This document shows, in pieces, positions 14,232-22,832 of a stretch of DNA of 24,736 nucleotides. This DNA comes from WHSV01 sp050694055. Lineage in GTDB: Bacteria; Actinomycetota; CADDZG01; WHSQ01. The notes beneath the pieces are model-generated. The model was not told the origin of the DNA and did not search any database. It saw only the letters and a list, made by a program, of their open reading frames with translations. The translations under genes and the position numbers were made by a program. The stretch lies in contig JBOGWX010000047.1 of the NCBI GenBank assembly GCA_050694055.1, forward strand, positions 1 to 24,736. The letters run 5' to 3'. The number at the start of each line of letters is the position of its first letter. The stretch's first letter is position 1.

Positions 14232-14378
14232 CTCGTGAGTGTACGGAGCAGCGTGGGGTGAGGACCGAATCGGCGAGGAGATCACGCTTGCCCGCGTCAA
14301 GAGAGTACTCGTGTCGCTCTGCGAGGTCCCCGATGCCCCGGAGGTGGCTGACCGTTGGTGCCGTTCGTCGGCCGAGAC

Positions 14379-14912
14379 CTACGGTCGGAAGTGTCTGACC
14401 TTTCGCAAAAGGTGCGCCTCCGGGTGCCCACGGCCCACGACCTCCCAAGCGACCAGCTCAGGACGGCGACCGAAGAGCACGATCGTGCGCGGCTCTCGGT
14501 GGGGGCCCGGCCGGACGCCGGCCTCGACGCGCCAGCCTCTCGCTTCACCCGGCCTCAGCGCGGCGGAGTGGACCGACAGGCTCGTTGCGCCGCCGGCGCG
14601 CAGGCGGGCGGCTTCCTTCTGACAGAACGGATAGCTCTCGGGTCCGCCGGTGAGCACCCCCATCGCCATCTCTGGTTCTGCCGCGACCTCGGAGTCGTCG
14701 ACCTCGATCGCCCACAGGGCGCGCCGCACGGTTGCGACGTCCTCGGGCTCCTTGATCTCCTCGTGTCGAAGGAACTCGGCCCACGCCCCGTCGGGCGTGT
14801 CCGCAAGGTACTGAACCGGACCGTCCCCGTCGCCGTGCCATCTTGCCGCCGGTTGATCGGCGCTCTCCCACAGAAACGGCCAGCGGGGATCGGCGTGGCG
14901 AAAGAGGATCAC
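14379..14912 (-). CDS. RES-domain toxin (NAD+-degrading type)
   Basis: A 177-aa RES protein, the toxin of a RES-Xre module; characterised members deplete cellular NAD+ with an ADP-ribosyltransferase-like fold. Typical elements: LFRHADPRWPFLWES near the start, ARWHGDGDGPVQYLADTPDGAWAEFLRHE (the Arg/Tyr/Glu region) and the late ATSLSVHSAAL with the conserved Ser. GTG start overlaps the antitoxin stop by four bases (GTGA). Toxin after antitoxin is the usual order. All key positions seem present, so it is probably active if expressed. Confidence 0.88.
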   Translation of the reverse strand: MILFRHADPRWPFLWESADQPAARWHGDGDGPVQYLADTPDGAWAEFLRHEEIKEPEDVATVRRALWAIEVDDSEVAAEPEMAMGVLTGGPESYPFCQKEAARLRAGGATSLSVHSAALRPGEARGWRVEAGVRPGPHREPRTIVLFGRRPELVAWEVVGRGHPEAHLLRKVRHFRP

Positions 14913-15277
14913 GTCGCAGTGGCGAAGATGAGCGAATGAGCGAGCTCGCGAATCGCGCGGGGGCCGGGATCATCGGGCGTCCAGTGTTCGAGCAGGAGCG
15001 TGGCGGGGGCACAGCCGTCGAGCGCGAAGCGAGTTCTATGCCACCAGCGGCGCACCCCCACCTCGTTGTAGGCGCCGCGCAGATCACCCACCACCAAAGC
15101 GATGAAGTGCAGCCGCTCGGCGATGAGGTCCGGAGTGGCCCGGCTGCCGTTGGCGTAACGGTTGAGGCTGCTCTCGGAGATGTTCAGCAGGATGCCAAGC
15201 TCGGCCGCCCCGAAGAGCCCGATCATCGACTTCCATTCATACTGGGGCAGCGGCGAGGCCCGCAGGGCGTCCAACAC
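14909..15277 (-). CDS. Xre/MbcA/ParS-like antitoxin partner of the RES toxin
   Basis: At least 122 residues: an HTH (LFGAAELGILLNISESSLNRYANG, then DLIAERLHFIALVVGDL) followed by the toxin-binding domain, with GVRRWWHRTRFALDGCAPATLLL and a C-terminal helix. It should neutralise the RES protein and repress the operon. The start is uncertain: GTG at 15277 has no ribosome binding site, and the same frame stays open and protein-like (KVDPSDPEKTGELIRG) back to a TAG at 15349 without ATG/GTG/TTG. A promoter-like pair and an ATG at 15362 exist further up but in another frame, so a CTG start or a small frameshift is possible. Confidence 0.8.
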   Translation of the reverse strand: MLDALRASPLPQYEWKSMIGLFGAAELGILLNISESSLNRYANGSRATPDLIAERLHFIALVVGDLRGAYNEVGVRRWWHRTRFALDGCAPATLLLEHWTPDDPGPRAIRELAHSLIFATAT

Positions 15278-15330
15278 CCCCCGGATGAGCTCGCCGGTTT
15301 TCTCGGGATCGGAGGGGTCGACCTTCTTCA

Positions 15331-15345
15331 GCCTGACGATCAGGC
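15331..15345 (-). promoter_or_regulatory. Inverted repeat upstream of RES-Xre
   Basis: GCCTGA, CGA, TCAGGC: a perfect 6-bp inverted repeat with a 3-nt spacer just before the antitoxin's protein-like frame. It may be the operator for the Xre protein, or fall in the gene if a CTG start is used. Confidence 0.3.
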
Positions 15346-15386
15346 GCTAAGGGCGACGACATTCGTGCTTGTGCGGGAACCGGAGC

Positions 15387-15415
15387 AGAATCCGTTAGTG
15401 AGCTAATCTCGTCAA
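15387..15415 (-). promoter_or_regulatory. Candidate promoter for the RES-Xre operon
   Basis: On the minus strand TTGACG (15415-15410) and GATTCT (15392-15387) are 17 nt apart. The -35 is 5/6 to consensus, the -10 only 3/6. It lies 25-50 nt ahead of an ATG at 15362 and about 110 nt ahead of the annotated antitoxin start. Confidence 0.35.
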
Positions 15416-15458
15416 AGCGTCAGCATCTGTGGGTCGAGAAGTTGAAGGCAGGGTGGGC

Positions 15459-15641
15459 ATGCGGCTCTTTGACGAGAAACACGTCAGTAGGTTTCGCTCC
15501 ATTAGGAAAGCCAGTCTTGAAGACGCACGTGAGTTCTCCGTCCTCGCTGGCCTGGGCAACTCCAGAAGGTCGAACCTCTTATGGGCGATAAATCCCTTCC
15601 TTACAGGCGCGGTCGAACCCGGGGTTCCCTTTCGTCTGGGT
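15459..15641 (+). pseudogene. Remnant of an OLD-like/AAA_15 ATPase N-terminus
   Basis: Residues MRLFDEKHVSRFRSIRKASL and EFSVLAGLGNSRRSNLLWAI align by eye with the start of SMC/OLD-like AAA ATPases, which typically read M-x-[IL]...V-x-N-F-R-S-I-K...G-x-N-[NG]-S-G-K-S-N. The Walker A is broken (GLGNSRRSN in place of GKNNSGKSN; the catalytic Lys is lost). After about 60 residues the similarity ends, and DNA from another gene begins. The open frame continues to 15881 without looking like protein. OLD-like ATPases are common defence genes (for example Gabija or Lamassu-like), but no such system can be named from this piece. Confidence 0.6.
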
Positions 15642-15773
15642 CGAGACTATAACCGACCAAAGGCTGTCGGAGAGGCCGACGGTTTCTGCTATCTGCCCGT
15701 GGTTCGCTCCTGGGGCAGCGAGCCGGATGATCTGAGGTCGCTTCTCTCGGGTGATTCCGCGCCACGGCCTTCC
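15642..15773 (-). pseudogene. HTH fragment of a transposase/recombinase-like gene
   Basis: Minus-strand residues GITREKRPQIIRLAAPGANH followed by GQIAETVGLSDSLWSVI look like a Hin/IS30-type helix-turn-helix (R-x-x-I-I-R-L-A-A-x-G...I-A-E-x-V-G-x-S). No catalytic domain is found on either side, and a parallel frame carries pieces of the same region. It abuts the ATPase remnant almost to the base. I take it as debris of a mobile element or its regulator. Confidence 0.4.
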
Positions 15774-15873
15774 CACGCTTCCTCCTCTCGTGATCAACTA
15801 ACCTCCATTCACTCGGAGAGGTGTAGAGCAGGATCGCTTGCGCGCTCAACGGAATTCAGCATGACGATCGAAC

Positions 15874-17361
15874 ATGACTGATCCCACGTCCGGGGGCGAG
15901 GAGAGGTCGGAAGACGCCAAAGACGAACTCGAGGACTCCTTGAAGGAACTCACCAAGGTCATCGAGTTGGATGCCGGCAACGCGCTGGCGTGGCACGACA
16001 AGGGCATCGCACTCATCAACCTCCATCGGTTTCAGGACGCCCTTGAGCCATTGTCTAAGGCGATCGAGCTGGATCCAGGCAACGCGCTGGCGTGGCACAA
16101 CAAGGCCATCGCCTACACAAATCTGGGCCGGTCTCAGGACGCCATTGATGCTCTGAATAAGGTCAAAGCGCTTGAGCACAACGCTCGTAGAAAGCGGAGG
16201 GCTGCGTTTTTCCGCTCATCGTTCGCCCTTTGGCGCAGACTCGATCGTCAACTCGCAGTTGCTCTGACAATTCTCACGGCGACCTTCTACATCTTCGTGC
16301 GAGCAAACTACGATAACTTCTACGATCGATTGGGTGTCACACCTGAAGAAGTCGGTCTAGACTTTGCTGCTCTTGTTCTGCGGCTCGCGTCTTGGCTCTT
16401 CTTTCTCGTAGTCGTGTTGGCAGCTGGCATTCTCCTAATGGCGATCGCAGTTGCCATTTATGCGCTCATCTTTGTCCTCTTTCCGATAGCTAATCGTGTT
16501 TTCGTACATGGGATCGGCGTGTTCCGAAGATCACTCGACGAAACTCTGAAAGTTGTACTTCGAGATGTCCCTTTCGATGAATCATCTTCATCAAGCGAAC
16601 GCTCGGACCATCACAATGGGTTCGTAGACCTTCTGTGGAAGACGTATGGCATCGTTGCGTCAGGCCTTTGGGTCGCGTTCGGATGGATGTTACTAGGATT
16701 GGCATGGATTGTGCTACCGATCCTACTACTCTCGCAACCACTTCGAGCGTCGATATACCTGATCGTGTGCGTAGTCCTAGTGCCGCCGCTCACCGCTTTG
16801 TCCCTACACCTCGTAAGGCGCTCGTTTTTCCCCTCTGTGCTCCAAGCCCTCCTTGTGAGACGGCTCTCTTCACTTCATCATTATCTCAACAGGAAGAAGA
16901 GCCCGAAGGTACGCCACCTGGGTGACTCGGTCCTAGTCGACGGAGTGCTCTCTGCTCCGCCAAGGTTCACTGTCTCGTCCACCGAAAACCCCTCTGCCCA
17001 TCCCAGGATTCTTTGGTCCGCACTGTGGGTAGTCGGGCTCGTCATGGTCTTTGTCTCCGTATACGTGGCGTTTTACATTGTCCTCGACGCTACTCAAGTC
17101 GTACCCAAGGTTAATAGGATTGTTCGCGGAGAGCGCGTCCAGCCTGCTTTCTTCGAACCCCTCGCCGTTCGTGCAGATCCTGTCAAGATTAGCTGGACGG
17201 GAGATTCACCTCGGCCAAACAGTCTCAGCAAGAGACACCGCTTCACTTATTTAGGTCAAGCACAAGGTGTTGTTGTTCTATTCGTCGTCGACGGACCCGC
17301 GAAGGGGAGAACTTTGCGCGTTCCTTCTGGATCAATTCTTCTCTCGAATGTCTCACCTTAG
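15874..17361 (+). CDS. TPR-containing multi-pass membrane protein
   Basis: A 495-aa protein. Residues about 21-102 hold two to three TPRs; the first two are 34 residues apart (ELDAGNALAWHDKGIA and ELDPGNALAWHNKAIA) and share a 21-nt identical DNA run at a 102-nt offset. Hydrophobic segments are at about 127-143, 167-205 (two helices), 262-285, 293-311 and 383-406. Between the first two a loop reads FYDRLGVTPEEVGLDFAALV. The C-terminal domain contains HRFTYLGQAQGVVVLFVVDG and RTLRVPSGSILL. This loop and tail resemble the protein at 5412-6338. G+C drops to about 47-48% in parts, unlike the neighbours, suggesting foreign origin. No Shine-Dalgarno is seen before ATG. Function unknown. Confidence 0.72.
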   Translation: MTDPTSGGEERSEDAKDELEDSLKELTKVIELDAGNALAWHDKGIALINLHRFQDALEPLSKAIELDPGNALAWHNKAIAYTNLGRSQDAIDALNKVKALEHNARRKRRAAFFRSSFALWRRLDRQLAVALTILTATFYIFVRANYDNFYDRLGVTPEEVGLDFAALVLRLASWLFFLVVVLAAGILLMAIAVAIYALIFVLFPIANRVFVHGIGVFRRSLDETLKVVLRDVPFDESSSSSERSDHHNGFVDLLWKTYGIVASGLWVAFGWMLLGLAWIVLPILLLSQPLRASIYLIVCVVLVPPLTALSLHLVRRSFFPSVLQALLVRRLSSLHHYLNRKKSPKVRHLGDSVLVDGVLSAPPRFTVSSTENPSAHPRILWSALWVVGLVMVFVSVYVAFYIVLDATQVVPKVNRIVRGERVQPAFFEPLAVRADPVKISWTGDSPRPNSLSKRHRFTYLGQAQGVVVLFVVDGPAKGRTLRVPSGSILLSNVSP

Positions 17362-17556
17362 AGCCTGTCTCTCAAAGGTTCGCTGAGGCGATCCGAGCAG
17401 CGGTCGATGGCTAAGGGAATCGAATGGTAATCGCCGGTTTTCAGAGCTCCACAGCTTGCGGAGGTTGTGGGTCGCGGCGTGCAACCTCCATTCGGTCCGG
17501 CAGGCTTCCCGCCCTCGCTGCATGAATCTTCGAACGCCTCGTAGTTCTTTGATCTT
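17353..17556 (-). mobile_element. 3' end of an IS1182-like transposase gene
   Basis: Minus-strand residues KIKELRGVRRFMQRGREACR then TEWRLHAATHNLRKLW match the conserved C-terminus of IS1182/DDE_Tnp_1-type transposases, the helix that follows the catalytic Glu (I-K-E-x-R-G-x-R-R-F...E-W...A-x-H-N-L-x-K-L). The rest of the transposase is absent. The sequence after its stop, beginning GAGCCTGTCTC at 17361, may be the end of the element, but no second inverted repeat is in the window. The element remnant ends right at the stop codon of the TPR gene. Confidence 0.7.
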
Positions 17557-17775
17557 CTCGTTGATCAAGAAACGTCCCCCGGGCACCCCGCGCATGTCGA
17601 CCTGGCCATCCAAGACAATATCCATGAGATCAGAGTGGTCCCTTGTCGACAGAAGGGCGACCTCGCGGTAATCCCACCGATATGTGATCTCGGCCACCCA
17701 GTCATCACCACAACGCCTCAGGTGATAGGAGCCATCTTCCGAGAGCCGTCGCCGACCGTTTCCCCGGTACGTCAT
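17557..17775 (-). pseudogene. Truncated small hypothetical protein fused to transposase tail
   Basis: ATG at 17775 is preceded by GGGGAGGTGGGG, a strong ribosome binding site. The 73 residues before the junction include GSYHLRRCGDDWVAEITYRW, EVALLSTRDHSDLM and GVPGGRFLINE, a compact alpha/beta look. Immediately after INE the frame runs into the transposase tail (K at 17556), so the original C-terminus is lost. It follows the HTH-like gene by 32 nt on the same strand and was probably the third gene of that operon. I do not know its function. Confidence 0.55.
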
Positions 17776-17807
17776 CCCCACCTCCCCGCGATTCTTCATC
17801 TTCTTCC

Positions 17808-18101
17808 TCACCAGTTGGGCCAAAGGCAACGTCGATGGATCCCCAACCCGCATGCCAGCTCGTCCGCGAGCCTCCAGCCCAGACGCACGTTAGCCAAAGC
17901 GCGTGGGACGCTCCTGGCGCAGACACCCTGACGCTCGCACCACCGGTGGAGTTTGATCCCCTTGGTGCTGAGGACGAGACGAAACAGGTTCGCGACGAGC
18001 TCCACCGCGAACCTCTTCGTCAGCCTCTGGTCGTCAGCACGGAGGTTCGCGACCTCAGCATGTTTTTCAGCCTGGACATCGAGGTAGGCGAGCCCGGTCA
18101 C
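17808..18101 (-). CDS. Small HTH-like protein, middle gene of a truncated operon
   Basis: A 97-aa basic protein. GTG at 18101 overlaps the NYN stop (GTGA), evidence that this minus-strand frame is the real one rather than the plus-strand frame crossing it. The C-terminal half contains HRWCERQGVCARSVPRALAN and RLADELACGLGIHRRCLWPN, resembling the short actinobacterial HTH motif A-D-x-L-A-x-x-L-G-x-H-P-x-x-[IL]-W-P-x-W. It may be a DNA-binding regulator of the mobile element. The gene looks complete, but its promoter and first gene are lost. Function is inferred only. Confidence 0.5.
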   Translation of the reverse strand: MTGLAYLDVQAEKHAEVANLRADDQRLTKRFAVELVANLFRLVLSTKGIKLHRWCERQGVCARSVPRALANVRLGWRLADELACGLGIHRRCLWPNW

Positions 18102-18334
18102 GCGACCCTCTTTCGGGCTGAGGTCATTTTGATCAGTGCGATCGAATCGGCTTGCCTCGCCAGATCGCGCGAGAGGTGGCCCGCCACCGCCACAACGTGC
18201 ACCATGACTCCCGTGGCTTGTAGAGCCCGCACCGTATCGACAAAGTATCCGTCGCCTGTGCCGAGGACGACCTCATGGCACGAGAGGGGTCGGTCGTTCA
18301 TCATCCGGCGGCAGAGTTCGGCGTCGGCCGCGAA
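18098..18334 (-). pseudogene. NYN-domain (PIN-like) nuclease remnant, N-terminus lost
   Basis: The minus-strand residues DAELCRRMMNDRPLSCHEVV then LGTGDGYFVDTVRALQATGV and VVAVAGHLSRDLARQADSIA match the second half of a NYN/LabA-like domain: the acidic D-A-E-L strand-helix, the G-[ST]-G-D-G-x-F motif, G-V-x-V-x-V-V and the S-x-x-L-x-x-x-A-D tail. The first half, with the N-terminal catalytic Asp, is missing. Upstream of about 18335 the DNA is antisense to the helicase and the apparent start at 18370 is made from it. NYN proteins are usually RNases; this copy should be inactive. Confidence 0.7.
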
Positions 18335-18335
18335 G

Positions 18336-21300
18336 GATCTTCGGTTTGTAGTGTTCGATGAATTGCACACCTACCGCGGACGACAGGGTGCAGACGTTGC
18401 GCTTTTGGCGCGCCGAGTCGCAGACGCATGTGCGGCCCCCAAGGTCCAGTACGTGGGGACGTCCGCAACCATGGTTAGCGGAGGATCGCGCGCCGAACAA
18501 AAGGATGCTGTCGCTGGGGTTGCTTCAATGCTTTTCGGCGACGACGTCAGATCGAATCAGGTCATCGTTGAAACTCTACAGAGAGCGACCGCCGATGCGG
18601 AGCCCTCTCCGGAAGACCTAGCTCAAAGCGTGCGCGCGGATCGAGCCAAGTGGACCTACGACGAGCTGGTTGAAGATCCGCTTGCATCCTGGATCGAGTC
18701 GATGTTCGGCCTGGGAACAGACGAGAAAGGACTGCTGGTCCGTCGGCAGCCGACCACCATGCAAAGGGCTACCGGCGAGCTCGCGAAGGTGACTGGTGAA
18801 CCGTCTGCTCCCTGCGAGCAAGCGATCCGCTCCCGGCTCCTTGCTGGAAACATGGTTCAGCACCCCTCGAAACATCGACCTCTCTTTGCGTTTCGCCTCC
18901 ATCAGTTTCTCTCCAAGGGAGACACTGTGTACGTCAGTCTCGAGCCGGAGGCCGACCGCTACATCACGAGCCACTATCAGCTGGTCGTACCCGAACATCC
19001 CGAAAAGGTGCTGCTGCCTCTTGCCTTCTGCCGTGAATGCGGGCAGGAGTACCTCGTCGTCGCACGTGAAAAGAACCAGGGCGTAACCACCTATCGGCCC
19101 AGGCGCGATCAGGATACGAGCGGTGGTGATGTCGACAATGGCTACCTGTACGTCAGTCAGGACTACCCCTGGCCGGAGGATCCGCTGCATGAGGGTCGAC
19201 TTCCCGATTCGTGGCTTAGCGAGATCAATGGGGAAACGCGGGTCATGCAGAGCAGAAGAAAGAGACTCCCGCAAACGACTTCGGTCGCCTTGGATGGGAC
19301 GCAGTCGCCGCCCGGGCTTGGTCTCGAGGCCGCCTACGTGCCCTCGCCCTTCCTCTTCTGCCTGCGGTGCGGCGTCTCCTACGAGCAGACTAGAGGGCGT
19401 GAATTCGCCAAGCTCGCAACACTCGACGTGGAGGGTCGCAGTTCGGCAACGAGCATAGTTGCATCAGCCATCGTGCGAAGTCTGCGTGAGCCCGAAACCG
19501 GACTCTCGGAGGAAGCACGAAAACTCCTGACCTTCGTGGATAACCGACAGGACGCCAGCCTTCAGTCGGGACACTTCAACGACTTCGTTCAGGTTGCGCA
19601 ATTGAGAGGTGGTCTTTATAGAGCGGCAGCCGGCGCGAGAAGCGACGGGCTTCGTCACGAGGACATTGCAAAGCAGGTAGCCGGCGCTCTGGGACTGCCG
19701 TTTCACCTCTATGCCCAGAATCCAGACGCCAAGTACAGCCAGCGCGACAACACCAACAAGGCGCTGCGTGAAGTCATCTCCTACCGGCTGTTCCTTGACC
19801 TCGAGCGTGGTTGGCGCGTGACCATGCCGAATCTTGAGCAGACGGGCTTGGTCAAGATCGATTACGTCGATCTTGACGAGATCGCCGCGGATCCCGAATG
19901 CTGGGAACTTCGCCACGAAGCACTGCGGGGCGCTCCCCCACCGCTGCGACGAGACTTGTGTCGAATCGTCCTTGACGAGCTCCGCAGGGTGCTCGCGCTC
20001 GACGTTGACCAGATAACGCAGGAGGGGTTCGAACGTGTACGAAACCTCTCGAACCAGCAGCTAACGGGACCGTGGGCATTGCCAGAGCGAGAGCCTGAGC
20101 CTCAGCCGGGAACGGCCTACCCTCGCCCGGGACGTCCGGGCGGCTCGCGACGGGACGTTTTCCTCTCCGGCCGTTCCGCCCTGGGGCGATACTTAACCCG
20201 CCGCAATCGCTTTCGTGATCTGAGTGCACCCCTCGACCATGAGGGTGCCCGGCTCGTAATCTCGGAGATCCTCGAAGTACTTGATGCGATGGGCCTGCTG
20301 ACGAACGTCGGCACCGACAACGATGGGGTCTCGGGTTACCGGCTCAAGGCGTCGGCTCTGATCTGGCGAGTCGGTGACGGAACCATGGGCGCCCCCGACC
20401 CGCTAAGGCGTACCGACGATCCCGATGCCGGCTCCAGGGTCAATCCGTTCTTCCGCGACCTCTACAGAGACATCGCTGATTCGCTTACCGGCCTTCACTC
20501 TGCGGAACACACGGCTCAGGTACCCGCCGAAGTTCGGGAACAACGAGAACACGACTTTCGCCAAGCGGAACTGCCTCTCATGTTCTGCTCTCCCACTCTG
20601 GAGCTCGGCGTCGACATCGCGGGGCTAAACGCAGTCATGCTGCGCAACGTCCCTCCTACACCGGCCAACTACGCACAGCGCAGCGGACGAGCGGGCCGTT
20701 CTGGTCAGCCTGCACTCATCACCACTTATTGCGCGACCGGCAACAGTCACGATCATTACTACTTCCGGCGCTCGGACAGGATGGTCGCCGGCTCGGTGGC
20801 TCCCCCTCGCCTGGATCTCACGAACGAGGACCTCATCCGATCCCACGTGTACGCCATTTGGCTGGCGGAGACCGACCAGGACTTGAAAGGTAGCCTGATC
20901 GACATCCTCGAATCCGGTGGTGACCAGCCGTCTCTCGAATTGCTCGAACACATACGTAGTGCGATCGATGACTCGGGCGCACAGCGGCGAGCAATCACGA
21001 GGGTGCGGAACGTCCTGGGAACCATTTCGGAGCTGCTCTCAACGACAACTTGGTGGCGCGACGGCTGGATCGAGGACACAGTCAGCAACGCTCCGGCCGG
21101 CTTCGATCGTGCCTGCGAACGCTGGCGCGCTCTCTACCGCGATGCCCTCACAGATCGTGAGGAGCAGAACCGGATAATCATCGATCACTCGGCAACCAGG
21201 AGGAAGCAGCGAACAGCTCAGGCAAGGCGTAACGAAGCCGAGAATCAGATTCGCCTACTAAAGAACGAGGACCAAGAGCGCGGCCAAACCGACTTCTATC

Positions 21301-22832
21301 CCTACCGCTACTTTGCGTCGGAGGGATTCCTACCGGGCTACTCCTTCCCTCGTCTGCCGCTCGCCGCGTTCATTCCAGGCCATCGACGAACCAAGGACGG
21401 CGACTATATCCAGCGTCCTCGCTTTCTCGCCATCAGCGAGTTCGGCCCTGGAGCACTCATCTATCACGAGGGAGCCCGCTATCAGGTATGGCGCGTTCAG
21501 CTTCCGGCCGCTGTGTCCGGAGAGACAACCATCGATACCGACGAGGTTCGAACCTGTGAATCCTGCGGATATCATCACGACCGCGCACCCGGTATCGATG
21601 TATGCGAGAACTGCGCACATCCTCTAGGCGCGGTTACCGGCGGACTCATGCGCTTGCAGACTGTCTTCACTCGTCGTCGCGAGCGCATCTCGTCCGACGA
21701 GGAAGAACGGCGGCGGGCCGGGTTCGAGCTGATGACCTCCTACCGCTTTAGTGACCATGGTGACGGCCCCGGCCACAGCGATGCCGAGGTCGACCTCGAG
21801 GGCGAGCAGGTCGCTTCCTTGACCTACGGCGATACAGCCGCTGTCAGAGTGACAAATCGTGGCCGAAGAAGACGTAAGAATCCCGAGGACCTTGGTTTCT
21901 GGATCGATGCCGTCGAAGGACGCTGGCTAAAGGACAAGGAAGCGCCGGACGCCACGTCCGATAGCGAGCTGGACGAGCAGGAGGACGCGCCACGTCGCCA
22001 GAAAGTGATTCCGTACGTCCAAGACACTCGCAACATACTCATGCTTAGGCTAGGTGAGACCGTGGACGAAGAGACCGCTGCGAGTCTTCGCTACGCGCTC
22101 GAGCGCGGAATCGAAGCCCGGTTCCAGCTCGAGGACTCAGAGCTTCGCAGCGAACGACTTCCCGACCCCGACTCCAGGGCTCGAATGCTCTTCATGGAGA
22201 GCGCAGAGGGTGGCGCCGGAGTACTGCGGAGACTTATAAACGAAGCCGGGGCGCTGGCAGCGGCGGCTCATGAGGCTCTTGCCATTGCGCACTTCGATCC
22301 GGAGACCGGAGCCGATCTCGGTCATGCACCTGACACGCCGGAGCGCTGCGAGAAGGCTTGCTACGAGTGTCTGCTCTCCTACTCTAACCAGCCGGATCAC
22401 GGACTGATCGATCGACACAACGTCTCCGATCTCCTGCTAAGACTGGCGCGCTCAAGCGCGGTCTCCGCCGGGCGTGGTGTCCCAAGGGAAACCCACCTCG
22501 AAGAGCTATTAGAGCGCTGTGACAGCAATCTCGAAAAGAAATTCCTGAATTGGCTCGACCAGCACAACCTCCGCCTGCCGGATAGGGCACAAGACTTGGT
22601 CTCGAGCGCCTCCGCAAGGCCCGATTTCTTCTACGACAGCAGTGGCTCCGTGGCGATCTTCATCGACGGTCCGCATCACGATGTGGACACAGTCCACACG
22701 CGTGATCTGGACGCGGAGGCACGGCTCATGTCCGAGGGGTGGTTGGTTCTCCGTTTCCGGCACGACGAGGAATGGAGAGAAACTGTGTCCGCTTACCCGT
22801 CGATCTTTGGATCATTGGAGACGATCCGATGA
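18336..22832 (+). pseudogene. 5'-truncated giant DUF1998 helicase with C-terminal nuclease-like domain (DISARM/Druantia-like)
   Basis: About 1,498 continuous residues. It starts with superfamily-2 motif II (LRFVVFDELHTYRG at 18339) and motif III (VGTSATMVSGG), then motif IV-like FVDNRQDASLQSG (about 19535), motif V CSPTLELGVDIAGLN (about 20590) and motif VI YAQRSGRAGRSG (about 20675). Zinc-type cysteine pairs are at CRECGQEY, CLRCGVSY and CESCGYHH/CENC. The DUF1998 end shows CEKACYECLLSYSNQ (22347 on). The last about 100 residues (SNLEKKFLNWLD, RPDFFYD, VAIFIDGPHHD) look like a restriction-endonuclease-fold domain. The Walker A and all N-terminal helicase motifs are missing; DNA before 18336 is antisense to a NYN operon. 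It overlaps the SNF2 gene by ATGA. Probably dead. Confidence 0.82.

Noticed and set aside
17835..18335. Open plus-strand frame extending the DUF1998 helicase 165 codons upstream to ATG at 17835
   Set aside because: It has no helicase motifs, is rich in Arg/Ser/Thr/Pro, and is antisense to the coupled NYN and HTH-like genes. It is an accidental open frame.
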